Shown: positions 1 through 9,078, numbered from the stretch's first letter. The stretch is 53,523 nucleotides of DNA from CAYUWG01 sp964448285 (GCA_964448285.1 CAYUWG010000023.1:1-53523); one strand, 5' to 3'. The notes: generated from the sequence alone by a model not told the origin. Numbers and translations: made by a program.

Positions 1-98
1 CGGGTTTGGCGAGCGGTTCGTACGTCTATCGCCTGACCGCGACAACGCAATCGGGCGAGAAGCTCACGGCTTCGAAGACGTTGGTAGTCGCCAAGTAA
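1..98 (+). CDS. C-terminal end of a T9SS type A sorting-domain protein (partial)
   Basis: Only the last 31 complete codons are in the window. The frame that stops at 96-98 reads through a stretch ending in S-K-T-L-V-V-A-K. These residues are identical to the C-terminus of the complete protein ending at 5732, which carries the QNYPNPFNP signature of the T9SS (Por) type A sorting domain. The visible part is therefore the distal beta-strands of that domain, which in Bacteroidota directs export across the outer membrane and C-terminal anchoring. The catalytic or binding part lies upstream of the window and cannot be judged. The three coding differences from the 5732 copy are all synonymous. A strong hairpin terminator follows. 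Confidence 0.8.
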   Translation, partial: GLASGSYVYRLTATTQSGEKLTASKTLVVAK

Positions 99-121
99 CC
101 GAACTTAACTTCCGTCAACCG

Positions 122-149
122 AAAGCCCCGGCATCCGTCGGGGCTTTTT
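122..149 (+). terminator. Rho-independent terminator
   Basis: An A-rich flank, a GC-rich stem (AGCCCCG pairing with CGGGGCT) and a run of five T lie 24 bases after the stop at 98. A near-identical copy follows the second sorting-domain gene at 5756-5787. Confidence 0.85.
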
Positions 150-350
150 CTTTCATTCTGGTGAATAGCGTTTATAGGCGGAGAACTCAGTTCTGTGAAA
201 TGAAACCATACCACCCAATCTCAAATGAATAGCGAGCCTGCATTTGGTATTCGAAGCGAGAGAGTGCGATATTTTCCGGGGATGCGAAGCAGGCGATTGC
301 TCCGCAGAATAGACTTCCACACAAACACATAGAACATTCAGGAGGGTTGA

Positions 351-1556
351 ATGGGAACGAGGGTTGGAATAGGGAGCAGCACGAATAACATTTCCTATGA
401 TGCCGGCGTTGACGCTGCCCGGTTTGCAATGAGTTCAGGCGGCCTCGATCGGTGTGACTTCGTTTTTCTTTTTTCTGCTGCAAGACACAACCAGGAAGAA
501 GTCTTGAGAGGAGTGCGTTCGATTACCAAAGATGCACCGCTCATCGGCGGTTCGACTTATGGTATCATAAGTGCCGATACGCTTGGGTATGAAGGCCATG
601 AAGTCGGCGTCGCGGTATTCCAATCGGACTCGCTTTCCTTCCGCACATTTACAGTGGGGGATTTGAACAGGGACGAAAGCGAAGCAGGGCGGAGATTGGG
701 ACAGATCATTCAAAATGCTCGAACACCGGAGGATAAGGTGCTTCTCGTGTTTTATGATTCCGTGAGAAGCGCTTCGCCTCCGGCTTTCAACTTTGCGACG
801 CTGCTCTTCGAAGGAATGGAGGAAACACTCCACCCCTTTCCGATTGCGGCCGGGGGCGGAATTCTTGAGGACGATTTCCTCTCACGCTCCTTTCAGTTCA
901 TCGACGATCGTGTCGTGCAACAGCACGTGGTTGCCGTAATGATCGGCGGGAGGGGCACACTCGATACGAGCATCGTGCATGGATGCAAACCCGCCGGTTC
1001 ATACCGAACCATCACGCGCGCCGAAGGGCCGGTGATTTACGAGATCGACGGCAAGCCCGCGCTCGATATGATCCATGAAATGCTTGGCCCAGGCAGTACG
1101 CTCGAGTGGAAGGATTTCCCGCTCTTCGTTACCCTTGGTGTAAACAATGGTGAAAAGTTCGGGCCTTTTCGCGAAGAGGATTATGCGAATCGCCTGACTC
1201 TCGCCGTCGATCCGGAAAGGAAGGCGCTCATCATGTTCGAACCGGATTTGAAAGAGGGGATGCAGGTGCAGCTCATGCGGCGAAGCATCGATCATCAGTA
1301 CGTCGATCACGCTGTTGCATCGCTCGAGAAGAGGTTGGCCGGGAAGCGGCCTCTCTTCAGTTTGTATATCGATTGTGCGGGAAGACGGAAAGCATCTGCG
1401 GGAGGAACTGAGGAGGAAGCCGCCGCAATTCAGCGGGCTATCGGAGGGAGAATTCCGTTGCTCGGATTCTATTCCGGTGTCGAAGTAGCGCAACTCGGCG
1501 GTCGCATGAGGCCTCTCGACTGGACGGGAGTGCTGTGCATGCTCAGTGAGGAATGA
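351..1556 (+). CDS. FIST N/FIST C domain sensory protein
   Basis: This 401-residue protein has the FIST architecture, an N-terminal FIST domain (about residues 25-225) followed by FIST C (about 230-385). FIST proteins are cytoplasmic ligand-sensing modules found next to or fused with signalling enzymes. Small molecules such as amino acids have been proposed as ligands, but the ligand here is unknown. Visible family-like features are the G-G-S-T-Y-G segment near residue 65, the A-G-G-G segment near 165 and the late L-L-G-F-Y-S-G-V-E motif. There is no signal peptide or membrane segment. The start has a strong AGGAGG about six bases upstream. The gene ends six bases before a NarL-type kinase, which is followed by a LuxR-type regulator, so it probably supplies the input to that pair. 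Confidence 0.85.
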   Translation: MGTRVGIGSSTNNISYDAGVDAARFAMSSGGLDRCDFVFLFSAARHNQEEVLRGVRSITKDAPLIGGSTYGIISADTLGYEGHEVGVAVFQSDSLSFRTFTVGDLNRDESEAGRRLGQIIQNARTPEDKVLLVFYDSVRSASPPAFNFATLLFEGMEETLHPFPIAAGGGILEDDFLSRSFQFIDDRVVQQHVVAVMIGGRGTLDTSIVHGCKPAGSYRTITRAEGPVIYEIDGKPALDMIHEMLGPGSTLEWKDFPLFVTLGVNNGEKFGPFREEDYANRLTLAVDPERKALIMFEPDLKEGMQVQLMRRSIDHQYVDHAVASLEKRLAGKRPLFSLYIDCAGRRKASAGGTEEEAAAIQRAIGGRIPLLGFYSGVEVAQLGGRMRPLDWTGVLCMLSEE

Positions 1557-1562
1557 GCCCTC

Positions 1563-2810
1563 GTGAGTGACGGCATATCGAACGACGCCTGCCGCGAGGA
1601 GAGAGATTACTATAAACGCCTCGTTGATGAATTAGCCGCACAGGTCATGACGCTCGACTATCGCGCATGGGGAGCGACGGAGCGCCTGTCGGACTTGCGA
1701 AAGGCGTTCTCGCTTATCGCGGAGTTGCAAAGTGATGGCGCATCGATGGTTGATGGTTCTGTTCTTCGGAAAAAACTTGTCGTTGCAATCGCCCAACGGA
1801 TGAGACTCGATTGTGTCGTCGTCCTCGAACCGGGATCGAACGCCTTCCAGTTTCAACCGGTCGCCTGGTCCGGCCTTCCATCTGCGCGGTGCGAGAGAAT
1901 AGGACAAGCGTGCATCGAGCTCCCGACCGATTTCCTTCAAGCGAAAAAAACGCTGCTCGTCAATTCGAAAACATCCGACGATCCGTTGATAACAGCCCTG
2001 AGATCATTTCTCGCCTTGCCGTATTTCATCTGCATTCCGATCGAAGCCGCCGAGCGTGTGCATGCGGTTCTGATCGTCGGGCGCGAACGGGAGAGATTAC
2101 CGGATTATCCACAATTCGATGAATCGGATGTCGATACGTATGAAGCGATTGCCGGCCTCCTTCGTACGGCACATTTATACCAGAGAGAACTGATGCGGCA
2201 ACTCGAATTCGAACGCGAACGCGTACGCATTGCCGGAGACATGCACGATGAAATCGGATCGAGCTTGACCAAGATCGTCATCGCAAGCGAATTGGCGTTG
2301 AAAACAGAACTCCCTGATGAGACGAAGTCGCTTCTCGACCGCATCACCCGGACATCACGCGAAGTGATCGACAGTATCGGGAATATCATTTGGGCAATCA
2401 ATCCGCGAAACGACAGGCTGGACAATCTCGCCGGTTACATGCGTGAGTTCGCTTCTGATTTCTTCGAACTGAGCGCGGTGCGTTGTCATTTCGTTTTTCC
2501 CGATGCACTTCCTGACGTTCCGTTTTCCGCTGAGACGCGACGAAATATCTTCCTCGTGTTCAAAGAAGCATTGAACAACGTTCTCAAACATGCAAATGCG
2601 AGCGAAGTATCGATTCGGCTTCTGGTTTCCGAGCAGCACATCGAATTCATTGTCGAGGACAATGGCGTTGGATTCACATCCTGTGAGAGGCGGACGTTCG
2701 GGAATGGATTGCTGAATATGGGTAAACGGATGGAGTCCATCGGCGGTGCGTGTGAAATCATGTCCCGGCAACAGGGTGGGACAAAAGTAGTCATCGGGAT
2801 GCCGGTTTAG
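1563..2810 (+). CDS. GAF-domain sensor histidine kinase, NarL/DesK (HisKA_3) class
   Basis: The 415-residue protein starts with GTG. A short N-terminal helix is followed by a GAF-like region (about 45-205), then HisKA_3 with the phospho-acceptor His near residue 228 in G-D-M-H-D-E-I-G-S-S. The C-terminal HATPase_c has the N-box (E-A-L-N-N-V-L-K-H), the D-N-G-V-G G1 box and a short G2 region. There are no membrane helices, so it senses a cytoplasmic cue, plausibly through the FIST protein encoded six bases upstream. The response regulator downstream, starting at 2867, is its likely phosphotransfer partner. Class assignment is strong; the signal is unknown. Confidence 0.88.
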   Translation: MSDGISNDACREERDYYKRLVDELAAQVMTLDYRAWGATERLSDLRKAFSLIAELQSDGASMVDGSVLRKKLVVAIAQRMRLDCVVVLEPGSNAFQFQPVAWSGLPSARCERIGQACIELPTDFLQAKKTLLVNSKTSDDPLITALRSFLALPYFICIPIEAAERVHAVLIVGRERERLPDYPQFDESDVDTYEAIAGLLRTAHLYQRELMRQLEFERERVRIAGDMHDEIGSSLTKIVIASELALKTELPDETKSLLDRITRTSREVIDSIGNIIWAINPRNDRLDNLAGYMREFASDFFELSAVRCHFVFPDALPDVPFSAETRRNIFLVFKEALNNVLKHANASEVSIRLLVSEQHIEFIVEDNGVGFTSCERRTFGNGLLNMGKRMESIGGACEIMSRQQGGTKVVIGMPV

Positions 2811-2866
2811 AACTTTACTACTTTCGTAGTATTCATTTTGAAGCACGCGCCGCATACTTTGAGGAC

Positions 2867-3502
2867 ATGAACAACCCGATCGTTACCGTTGCACTCGTCG
2901 AAGATATCGATGACATCCGCGACGGATTAGCAGCTCTCATCAACGGTTCGCACGGCTTTCGCTGCCTTGAAACATACGCGAACGCCGAAGACGCGCTTCG
3001 ATGCATTCCGTTGCTGAAGCCGGATGTCACTCTTATGGACATCAACCTCCCCGGAATGTCCGGCATCGCGTGTACGCGTGCGTTGAAAAGCAAAATTCCG
3101 GACATGCAGATCGTCGTTCTCACAGCATACGAAAATGATACGCAGGTTTTTGAGTCGCTCAAAGCGGGTGCAAGCGGCTATCTGTTAAAAAAAACTCCTC
3201 CGGTAAAATTGCTTGAAGCGATAGAGGACGTCGTGAAAGGCGGGTCGCCGATGTCGAGCCAGATTGCGAGGAAAGTCGTACAAACATTCCATTCTGCGGG
3301 CGCTTTTTCGAAAGAAGTTGAAACCCTCACGATCCGTGAGCAGGAAATTCTCTCGTATCTCGCAAAGGGGTATCGCTATAAAGAAATAGCAGATACACTC
3401 TTTATCAGTGTTGAAACCGTCCGAACACACCTCAGGAATATCTACGAAAAGCTCCACGTGCGTTCGCGTACCGAAGCCGTCTTGAAAGTATTCCCGAAGT
3501 AG
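2867..3502 (+). CDS. LuxR/NarL-family response regulator
   Basis: This 211-residue protein has a receiver domain (about 5-125) and a LuxR-type helix-turn-helix (about 147-205). The receiver has the acidic pair E-D near residue 12, the phospho-acceptor Asp near 58 in L-M-D-I-N-L-P-G and the conserved Lys in L-L-K-K-T. The HTH carries L-T-I-R-E-Q-E-I-L and the recognition segment V-E-T-V-R-T-H-L-R-N-I-Y. It follows the kinase by 56 bases and completes a FIST/kinase/regulator set. Its DNA targets are not evident; the lipoprotein and T9SS genes downstream are candidates by position only. Confidence 0.92.
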   Translation: MNNPIVTVALVEDIDDIRDGLAALINGSHGFRCLETYANAEDALRCIPLLKPDVTLMDINLPGMSGIACTRALKSKIPDMQIVVLTAYENDTQVFESLKAGASGYLLKKTPPVKLLEAIEDVVKGGSPMSSQIARKVVQTFHSAGAFSKEVETLTIREQEILSYLAKGYRYKEIADTLFISVETVRTHLRNIYEKLHVRSRTEAVLKVFPK

Positions 3503-3724
3503 GCGAACCGACGCCTATCGGGAAAACTCCTTAAAACCGAGACTACAGCATATCGAATTATGACAACCGGTCGTTTGTGCCATTCGAACCGCTCGACACT
3601 TGTCCTTACCGTGCTCTCTCCATCCTTCCTATCAGCGCTATGCTCCCACAAATGTAGTACACATTCACCGCGCATGAATGTGAAATACCACTTTTGTGCG
3701 ATAGTGATGAGGTATGCATTCCCA

Positions 3725-3732
3725 TAATTTTG
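3725..3732 (+). promoter_or_regulatory. Possible Bacteroidota-type -7 element
   Basis: TAATTTTG fits the TAnnTTTG -7 consensus of Bacteroidota promoters. I do not see a well-spaced -33 TTTG, so support is limited. A start site just downstream would favour one of the later ATG codons of the following lipoprotein gene. Confidence 0.3.
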
Positions 3733-3771
3733 TAATGGTATTCATTGTTCATCACAAATATGAAAGGCGCT

Positions 3772-4377
3772 ATGAGACAACTCCATCTTACTCCAGAATC
3801 TCTCATCCTGAGTTCACTGATCCTTCTATGCCTCATTACCGGCTGCGCAAAGGATGCCGGTAATCCATCGGATAACGACAACGGTAACGGGAATTGGAAG
3901 CCCCCGACGTCAGTGTATTACAAAATAGATAACGTCTCCAACACGGCCAGCATGGACGCCGTACAATGCTCTCAGAACGGAGGGAATGTATCGCTCGTGA
4001 AACGGTTTGAAAACCTCTCCGGTGCAACGGGACAGCTTCGCGTCACATTCAAGGAAGCGCCGCCAAGTCCGACGGGATACAGGAACATCGATGCAGAGAT
4101 AAGCGAGGGAACCTGGAAGTCCTACGCGATATCGCCCAACCTCATTTGCCGTGCTGTGGATTCCGTCAACGTCGAAGTGGACTTCGAATTCGGCGGAGAA
4201 TACTATTACCTGAAGGGAACTTCAGGAAAGGTGATCGTCAGTAAATCGAGTGGAAAGCTACGCTACACAACGGACGGCGTGATAGTCGTCACCGGGCCGA
4301 AATATGCAGCACCCGGATTCGTCGGTTCGTTCTCAAGAAATCTCGAGTTCAGCATCGAGTGCGGTGCACAATTCTGA
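3772..4377 (+). CDS. Putative outer-membrane or periplasmic lipoprotein
   Basis: The protein has a lipoprotein signal peptide with lipobox L-I-T-G-C followed by a short Asn/Asp/Gly-rich linker. The remaining roughly 170 residues look like a beta-rich domain and I do not recognise a family. Candidate starts are 3745, 3760 and 3772. I prefer 3772 because AAAGG lies just upstream and the -7-like element at 3725 would leave almost no leader for 3745. The gene stands about 270 bases after the response regulator and 98 bases before the Asp-box T9SS protein. Function is unknown. Confidence 0.65.
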   Translation: MRQLHLTPESLILSSLILLCLITGCAKDAGNPSDNDNGNGNWKPPTSVYYKIDNVSNTASMDAVQCSQNGGNVSLVKRFENLSGATGQLRVTFKEAPPSPTGYRNIDAEISEGTWKSYAISPNLICRAVDSVNVEVDFEFGGEYYYLKGTSGKVIVSKSSGKLRYTTDGVIVVTGPKYAAPGFVGSFSRNLEFSIECGAQF

Positions 4378-4475
4378 TTGTATTTTCTAAGCGAAAATAT
4401 CATCAAATGCCACCTTTCTTCCAGCGAAACTCAGAAGACTCACTTACAACCATTCATACACAAAGGAACCGCTCG

Positions 4476-5732
4476 ATGAGAAATACTCACATTGTCGTAT
4501 CAGTTATAATGTTCTATACCCTTTCCGTAGCTCCATTCATGAAGGCGCAGAGCATTTGGGAGCCTATCGCTGTACCCGGTCAAATGAACGCTATCGGGAT
4601 CACATCCACCGGCTCTATCTTTGCCACGACGACGAACAGAGTCGTATTTCGCTCAGACAACAATGGAGCGACATGGGTGAGCCTCTACACGCTGAGCGCT
4701 ACTCCATCGATGTTCGCATGTGCTTCCAATGGCAATGTCTTCCTCGGAACTCAGGGACAGGGTTTGCTCCGTTCTACGGATAACGGATCGACGTGGACTA
4801 TGATCAGCGGTGGAATCCCTGATAGAGAGGTACGCGACGTTGCGCTCGGTGCGGGTGGAATCATCTATGCCGGAACGTTCACCGCAGGCATATTTCGTTC
4901 AACGGACGATGGCGTAACCTGGACCGCAATGAATAACGGCCTGGCGGAGAAGGATATTGCTTCTATCACCGTTACGTCAACGGGTCGCGTCCTTGTGGGA
5001 GTGAAGGGGGTGAATGGATTATATAAATCCGATGACCATGGCAATACCTGGTCTCCGACAGGGATGCCGCGAACGACGCGTGTTTTTCATATCGCAGAAA
5101 AAGCGAATGGCATTCTCTTCGCAGATTCCGACGAACCGGCTGATGGCATCTACCGCTCAACCGACAACGGCGATACCTGGTTGCGAATAGCGTTTGCCGG
5201 ACAAAACACAGGGCTTCACCCACAGTCGATCGATGCGTATGGAAATGTTTATGTCGGCGTTCGTGCCGACGGGCACCTTTACCGTTCGACGGATAACGGC
5301 GACTCGTGGAATATATTCGATAGCGGTATGACCGGAACACCCATCGGTGCGTTGATAAGTCCGAACGGTTATGGTTTTGCGGCAAGCAGCACAGGGTTCT
5401 TCCGCTCGTCGTCCACGCTCACATCGGTTGAGCGCTTCCAAGAACGTTCCCCTTTCGAATTCGAACTTTCACAGAACTACCCGAATCCGTTCAACCCCTC
5501 GACGATGATCCGCTATGCGGTCCCTGAGGATGCGACGGTCACCTTGCAGGTGTACAACATGCTCGGAGAAGCAGTGGCCGAGTTGGTGAGCGGCGAAGTC
5601 AAAGCCGGCTACCACGAAGCGCTGTTCGACGCGACGGGTTTGGCGAGCGGTTCGTACGTTTATCGCCTGACCGCGACAACGCAGTCGGGCGAGAAGCTTA
5701 CGGCTTCGAAGACGTTGGTAGTCGCCAAGTAA
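4476..5732 (+). CDS. Secreted Asp-box (BNR) beta-propeller protein with T9SS sorting domain
   Basis: The 418-residue product has a signal peptide ending near M-K-A-Q-S. Its body contains six Asp-box motifs of the form S-x-D-x-G-x-T/S-W (for example S-T-D-N-G-S-T-W and S-D-D-H-G-N-T-W). This pattern is typical of sialidase/BNR or VPS10-like beta-propellers. The C-terminus (about 335-418) is a T9SS type A sorting domain with Q-N-Y-P-N-P-F-N-P-S-T. The open frame extends back to 4359, but ATG at 4476 is the likely start because it has AAAGGA eight bases upstream and begins the signal peptide. Sialidase catalytic residues are not obvious, so an adhesion or structural role is as likely as an enzyme. 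Confidence 0.8.
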   Translation: MRNTHIVVSVIMFYTLSVAPFMKAQSIWEPIAVPGQMNAIGITSTGSIFATTTNRVVFRSDNNGATWVSLYTLSATPSMFACASNGNVFLGTQGQGLLRSTDNGSTWTMISGGIPDREVRDVALGAGGIIYAGTFTAGIFRSTDDGVTWTAMNNGLAEKDIASITVTSTGRVLVGVKGVNGLYKSDDHGNTWSPTGMPRTTRVFHIAEKANGILFADSDEPADGIYRSTDNGDTWLRIAFAGQNTGLHPQSIDAYGNVYVGVRADGHLYRSTDNGDSWNIFDSGMTGTPIGALISPNGYGFAASSTGFFRSSSTLTSVERFQERSPFEFELSQNYPNPFNPSTMIRYAVPEDATVTLQVYNMLGEAVAELVSGEVKAGYHEALFDATGLASGSYVYRLTATTQSGEKLTASKTLVVAK

Positions 5733-5783
5733 CCGAACACAACTTCCGTCAACCGAAAGCCCCGGCATCCGCCGGGGCTTTTT
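5635..5783 (+). repeat. Long direct repeat, right copy (gene 3' end plus terminator)
   Basis: Near-identical partner of bases 1-149. The two copies are in the same orientation about 5.6 kb apart and bracket the FIST/kinase/regulator block, the lipoprotein and most of the Asp-box gene. Confidence 0.85.
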
Positions 5784-5787
5784 TTTT
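5756..5787 (+). terminator. Rho-independent terminator
   Basis: AAAGCCCCGG pairs with CCGGGGCTTT across a five-base loop and is followed by a long T run. It ends the Asp-box gene transcript. Confidence 0.88.
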
Positions 5788-5818
5788 GTTCAGGCACACG
5801 CTTCATTCCTTGCCTGAG

Positions 5819-5906
5819 TGTCAGAGCCTGGATTTATGGGATCAAGCTGAACACACGAGAATGAATCCTGTTAATCCTTTCATCCCAGAAATCCTAGTTC
5901 AGACAA
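5819..5906. repeat. Interspersed repeat, copy R1
   Basis: The core contains GAATCCTGTTAATCC followed by CATCCCAGAAATC and ends in AGTTCAGAC. It shares the TGTC(A/T)GAGCCTGGAT left edge and the ATTTATGGGAT segment with copy R3 at 11178. R2 repeats its right two-thirds 78 bases further on. No open frame of interest lies inside. Confidence 0.7.
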
Positions 5907-5916
5907 AGGGATGGTT

Positions 5917-5985
5917 GGATCAAGTTGGACACACGAGAATGAATCCTGCCAATCTTTCCAATCCCAGAAATCACAGTTCAGACAA
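5917..5985. repeat. Interspersed repeat, copy R2, overlapping the RND gene 3' end
   Basis: It runs from GGATCAAG to CAGACAA and is close to R1 (GGATCAAG(C/T)TG(A/G)ACACACGAGAATGAATCC in both). Its TCACAGTTCAGAC end overlaps the RND gene, so on the minus strand the repeat supplies the final Ser-Glu-Leu codons and the TGA stop at 5971-5973. Confidence 0.75.
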
Positions 5986-8900
5986 TTGAGTTTTCAGTTT
6001 GCCGAAGCGCAGAACGATCGCAGGTATCACGATCATGTTCAGAGCGGTAGAGGTTAAAAGGCCGCCGAGAATGACGATTGCCATGGGCGACTGAATTTCA
6101 TTCCCCGGTTTATCGGCGGCAATCACGAGCGGGATCAATGCAAGCCCGGCTGAAAGCGCGGTCATGAGAACGGGACTCAATCGCTCCAAGGATCCTTGCC
6201 GTATCGCTTCCGGCAGCGATTTTCCTTCGGCGAGTAATGTATTGTAGTGCGAGACTAAGAGAATCCCGTTTCGTGTCGCAATACCGAAGAGCGTAATGAA
6301 TCCGATAAGCGAAGCGACGCTCACGATACCGCTCGAAATGAATACCGCGATGATACCGCCGATGAGCGCTAAGGGAAGGTTCACCATTACGAGCAACGCA
6401 GTGCGTACCGACTTGAATTCGAAATAGAGAAGAAGGAAGATCGTCAGAATCGCAGCGACGCTGAGAAGCGAGATGATTCGTGTCGCTTCCTGTTCGCTTT
6501 CGAATTGCCCTCCGTATTCGATGTGATAGCCTTCAGGAAGCGCGACGTCCTTCTCGATTCCTGTCCTGATGTCTTCGATGACGCTGCGTAAATCCCGGTT
6601 CGAGACGTTTGCCTGAACGACAATCTTTCTCTGGACGTTCTCGCGGCTGATCATATTCACTCCCTTTTCCGAAACGATCGTTGCCAATTCGGTTATAGGA
6701 ACCTTCACACCCACCGGAGTATCGAAGAGAGCCTGACGGACTTTTTCGATACTTCCACGATGATCCTCGTTGTAGCGCACGAGAAGGTCGAAATATTGTT
6801 GTCCTTCCAGGACTTGCGAAACGACTTCTCCGTTGAACGCAACGTCGATGGCCTCCGATAAATCCGCGACGGTCATCCCGTACTTTGCCATTTGCAGTCT
6901 GTGAGCTTTGATGCGAATCTGCGGAACGTTCATCTGTTGTTCGACAGCGAGATCGACAACGCCCTCGACAGATCCCATCGTTTTTCGCACGCCTTCCGCT
7001 ATCGCACGGAGTCGAAAGATATCCGGACCGAAGACCTTCACTGCGATATTCGCTCTCGTGCCGGAAAGCATATGGTCTATCCTATGGCCGAGAGGTTGAC
7101 CGATCGTGATGTTCGTCCCGGGAACGACAGAGAGCATGTTTCGAAGTTCTGAAAGCATCTCCTCTTTGGACTGACCTTGCAATTCGAAACGCGCATCGAT
7201 CTCGGAGGAGTTCACGCCTTGTGCATGTTCATCAAGTTCGGCCCTGCCCGTTCGTCGCGCTGTCGATCGTATCGATTCATGATTCAGAAGAATCTGCTCG
7301 ACGAGATTGCCGATCTTATTCGATTCCTCAAGAGAGGTGCCCGGCAACGTGACGACGCTGAGCGTGAGCGAACCCTCATTGAATTCGGGTAAGAATGCAC
7401 GTCCCAGGAAAGGAAGCATCGCGAGTACTGCTGCCAGGGCAATACACGATGAAACAAGAACGAGAATCGGTTTGCGAAGGACCACGTCGAGTGTTTGGGA
7501 ATATGCCGACTTCAACATTCGAACGAAGGGATTATCGCCTTTTCGCTCGAGGAAACTGGTGCGAGAGAGAAGGAGCGCGCAAAGCGCCGGAGTGACGGTG
7601 AGGGCAACGATCAGCGACGCACCGATCGATGCGATGTACGCAATACCCAACGGTCGCAGAAGTCTCCCTTCCACACCGCTTAGAAAGAACAGCGGAAGAA
7701 AGACGACGATGATAATGAGCGTCGCATTCACGATGGATGAGCGAATCTCCCTCGATGCTTCGAACACCACGTCGATGACCGGACGGGGATGCTCGGCGTG
7801 CGTGTTTTCCTTCAACCGGCGAAAAACATTCTCGACATCGATTATTGCATCGTCCACGATCGCGCCGATCGCTATCGCCATCCCTCCAAGAGTCATCGTG
7901 TTTATCGTGATGTCGAAGAGCTTCATGACGAAGATTGCGAAAATCAAAGAGAGAGGCATTGCTGTCAGGGAGATGAACGTCGTGCGTCCATTCGCAAGAA
8001 AGAGTATCAGCACGAGAATGACGAGTATCGCGCCGTCACGCAACGCCGTGGTGACATTCTCGATAGCCGTCTGAATGAAGTCCGCCTGCCGAAAGACGTG
8101 CGAATTGATTTCCATTCCCGATGGAAGTGTTTTCTGAATCTCATCGAGCGTGTGCTCAATTCTTTCGGTAAGCTCCAGAGTGTTCGCACCCGGCTGTTTC
8201 TGAATGGAAATGATGACGGCGGGTTTCATGTTCACGGAAGCGTCGCCAATCTTCACTGCCGCGTCGATCTTTACCTCTGCGACGTCACGCACGAGGATTG
8301 GAATGCGGTCATTCACGGCAACGACGGTGTTGGCGATATCATCCATCGAGTACACGCGGCCAAGCCCGCGGATGAGATATTCCTGGCCTTTCTCCATAAA
8401 GACGCCGCCGGTTGAATTCTGATTCGATTCGGAAACCGCATGGAGTACTTCCGGAAGCGAGAGGTTGAAGGCTCGAAGTTTATCCGGATCGACGAGCACC
8501 TGATACTGTTTCTTGCCGCCGCCGATCGGAACGACTTGTGAAACGCCCGGAACGGCAAGAAGTCTTCTGCGAATAGACCAGTCGGCAACCGACCGAACAT
8601 CGATTTCACCGTGGTAATCGCTTGAGACGCTCACGAGCATGATTTCACCCATGATCGATGAGATCGGAGCAAGTACGGGTCGTTCAACTCCGGGGGGAAG
8701 CTGTGCGTTGACAAGCTGCAGTTTTTCGTTTACGATCTGTCGCGCAATGAAGATGTCCGTACCCCAATCGAATTCAACCCAGATGATCGATATCCCCATC
8801 GCAGATGAAGAACGGACCCGGCGAACGCCCGTCGCTCCGTTTACCGCAGTTTCGATTGGAAACGTTACCATCGTTTCGACTTCTTCGGAAGCGAGGCCGT

Positions 8901-9078
8901 GCGCCTCCGTCAGAATAACCACCGTTGGAGCGGTGAGGTCAGGAAAAACATCCACCGGAATCTTTGTGACCGTGACGATTCCGGCGGCTAATACGACTAT
9001 CGATGCAAAAATCACGAGGAGTTTGTTCTGCAACGACCATTTGATGATTCGATCAAGCATACTCATTTCACCCTTCAA
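5971..9078 (-). CDS. CusA/CzcA-family heavy-metal RND efflux pump
   Basis: The 1035-residue inner-membrane proton/metal antiporter has the usual RND layout: one N-terminal transmembrane helix, a large periplasmic porter region, a helix bundle from about residue 340, a second porter region and a second bundle. Recognisable motifs include F-P-D-L-T-A-P-T-V near 45 and the TM4 sequence I-G-A-I-V-D-D-A-I-I-D-V-E-N carrying the proton-relay acidic residues. The ATG at 9078 overlaps the adaptor gene stop as ATGA, but ATG at 9066 has AAGGGTG just upstream and may be the true start. The adaptor gene is directly upstream; no outer-membrane CusC/TolC gene is in the window. Which metal it moves cannot be fixed from sequence alone. 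The last codons lie inside repeat R2. Confidence 0.92.
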   Translation of the reverse strand: MKGEMSMLDRIIKWSLQNKLLVIFASIVVLAAGIVTVTKIPVDVFPDLTAPTVVILTEAHGLASEEVETMVTFPIETAVNGATGVRRVRSSSAMGISIIWVEFDWGTDIFIARQIVNEKLQLVNAQLPPGVERPVLAPISSIMGEIMLVSVSSDYHGEIDVRSVADWSIRRRLLAVPGVSQVVPIGGGKKQYQVLVDPDKLRAFNLSLPEVLHAVSESNQNSTGGVFMEKGQEYLIRGLGRVYSMDDIANTVVAVNDRIPILVRDVAEVKIDAAVKIGDASVNMKPAVIISIQKQPGANTLELTERIEHTLDEIQKTLPSGMEINSHVFRQADFIQTAIENVTTALRDGAILVILVLILFLANGRTTFISLTAMPLSLIFAIFVMKLFDITINTMTLGGMAIAIGAIVDDAIIDVENVFRRLKENTHAEHPRPVIDVVFEASREIRSSIVNATLIIIVVFLPLFFLSGVEGRLLRPLGIAYIASIGASLIVALTVTPALCALLLSRTSFLERKGDNPFVRMLKSAYSQTLDVVLRKPILVLVSSCIALAAVLAMLPFLGRAFLPEFNEGSLTLSVVTLPGTSLEESNKIGNLVEQILLNHESIRSTARRTGRAELDEHAQGVNSSEIDARFELQGQSKEEMLSELRNMLSVVPGTNITIGQPLGHRIDHMLSGTRANIAVKVFGPDIFRLRAIAEGVRKTMGSVEGVVDLAVEQQMNVPQIRIKAHRLQMAKYGMTVADLSEAIDVAFNGEVVSQVLEGQQYFDLLVRYNEDHRGSIEKVRQALFDTPVGVKVPITELATIVSEKGVNMISRENVQRKIVVQANVSNRDLRSVIEDIRTGIEKDVALPEGYHIEYGGQFESEQEATRIISLLSVAAILTIFLLLYFEFKSVRTALLVMVNLPLALIGGIIAVFISSGIVSVASLIGFITLFGIATRNGILLVSHYNTLLAEGKSLPEAIRQGSLERLSPVLMTALSAGLALIPLVIAADKPGNEIQSPMAIVILGGLLTSTALNMIVIPAIVLRFGKLKTQLSEL

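Larger units (their letters stand above)
1..149 (+). repeat. Long direct repeat, left copy (gene 3' end plus terminator)
   Basis: Bases 1-149 match 5635-5783 with six differences by my hand alignment (about 96% identity). The match covers the sorting-domain 3' end, the stop codon, the spacer and the terminator. Three differences are synonymous codon changes, two lie in the spacer and one in the terminator loop region. The left edge is cut by the window, so the true repeat may be longer. Confidence 0.85.

Noticed and set aside
2816..2831. Six-base hairpin TACTAC/GTAGTA between the FIST-linked kinase and regulator
   Set aside because: Too short to exclude chance and no partner site seen.
5786..5989. 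Plus-strand open frame of 67 codons between the Asp-box and RND genes
   Set aside because: It is made of repeat copies R1 and R2; the two halves of the product are the repeat translated twice.
7307..8074. Plus-strand open frame of 255 codons inside the RND pump gene
   Set aside because: Low-complexity Ser/Arg/Thr product, antisense to a well-recognised pump; a shadow frame.
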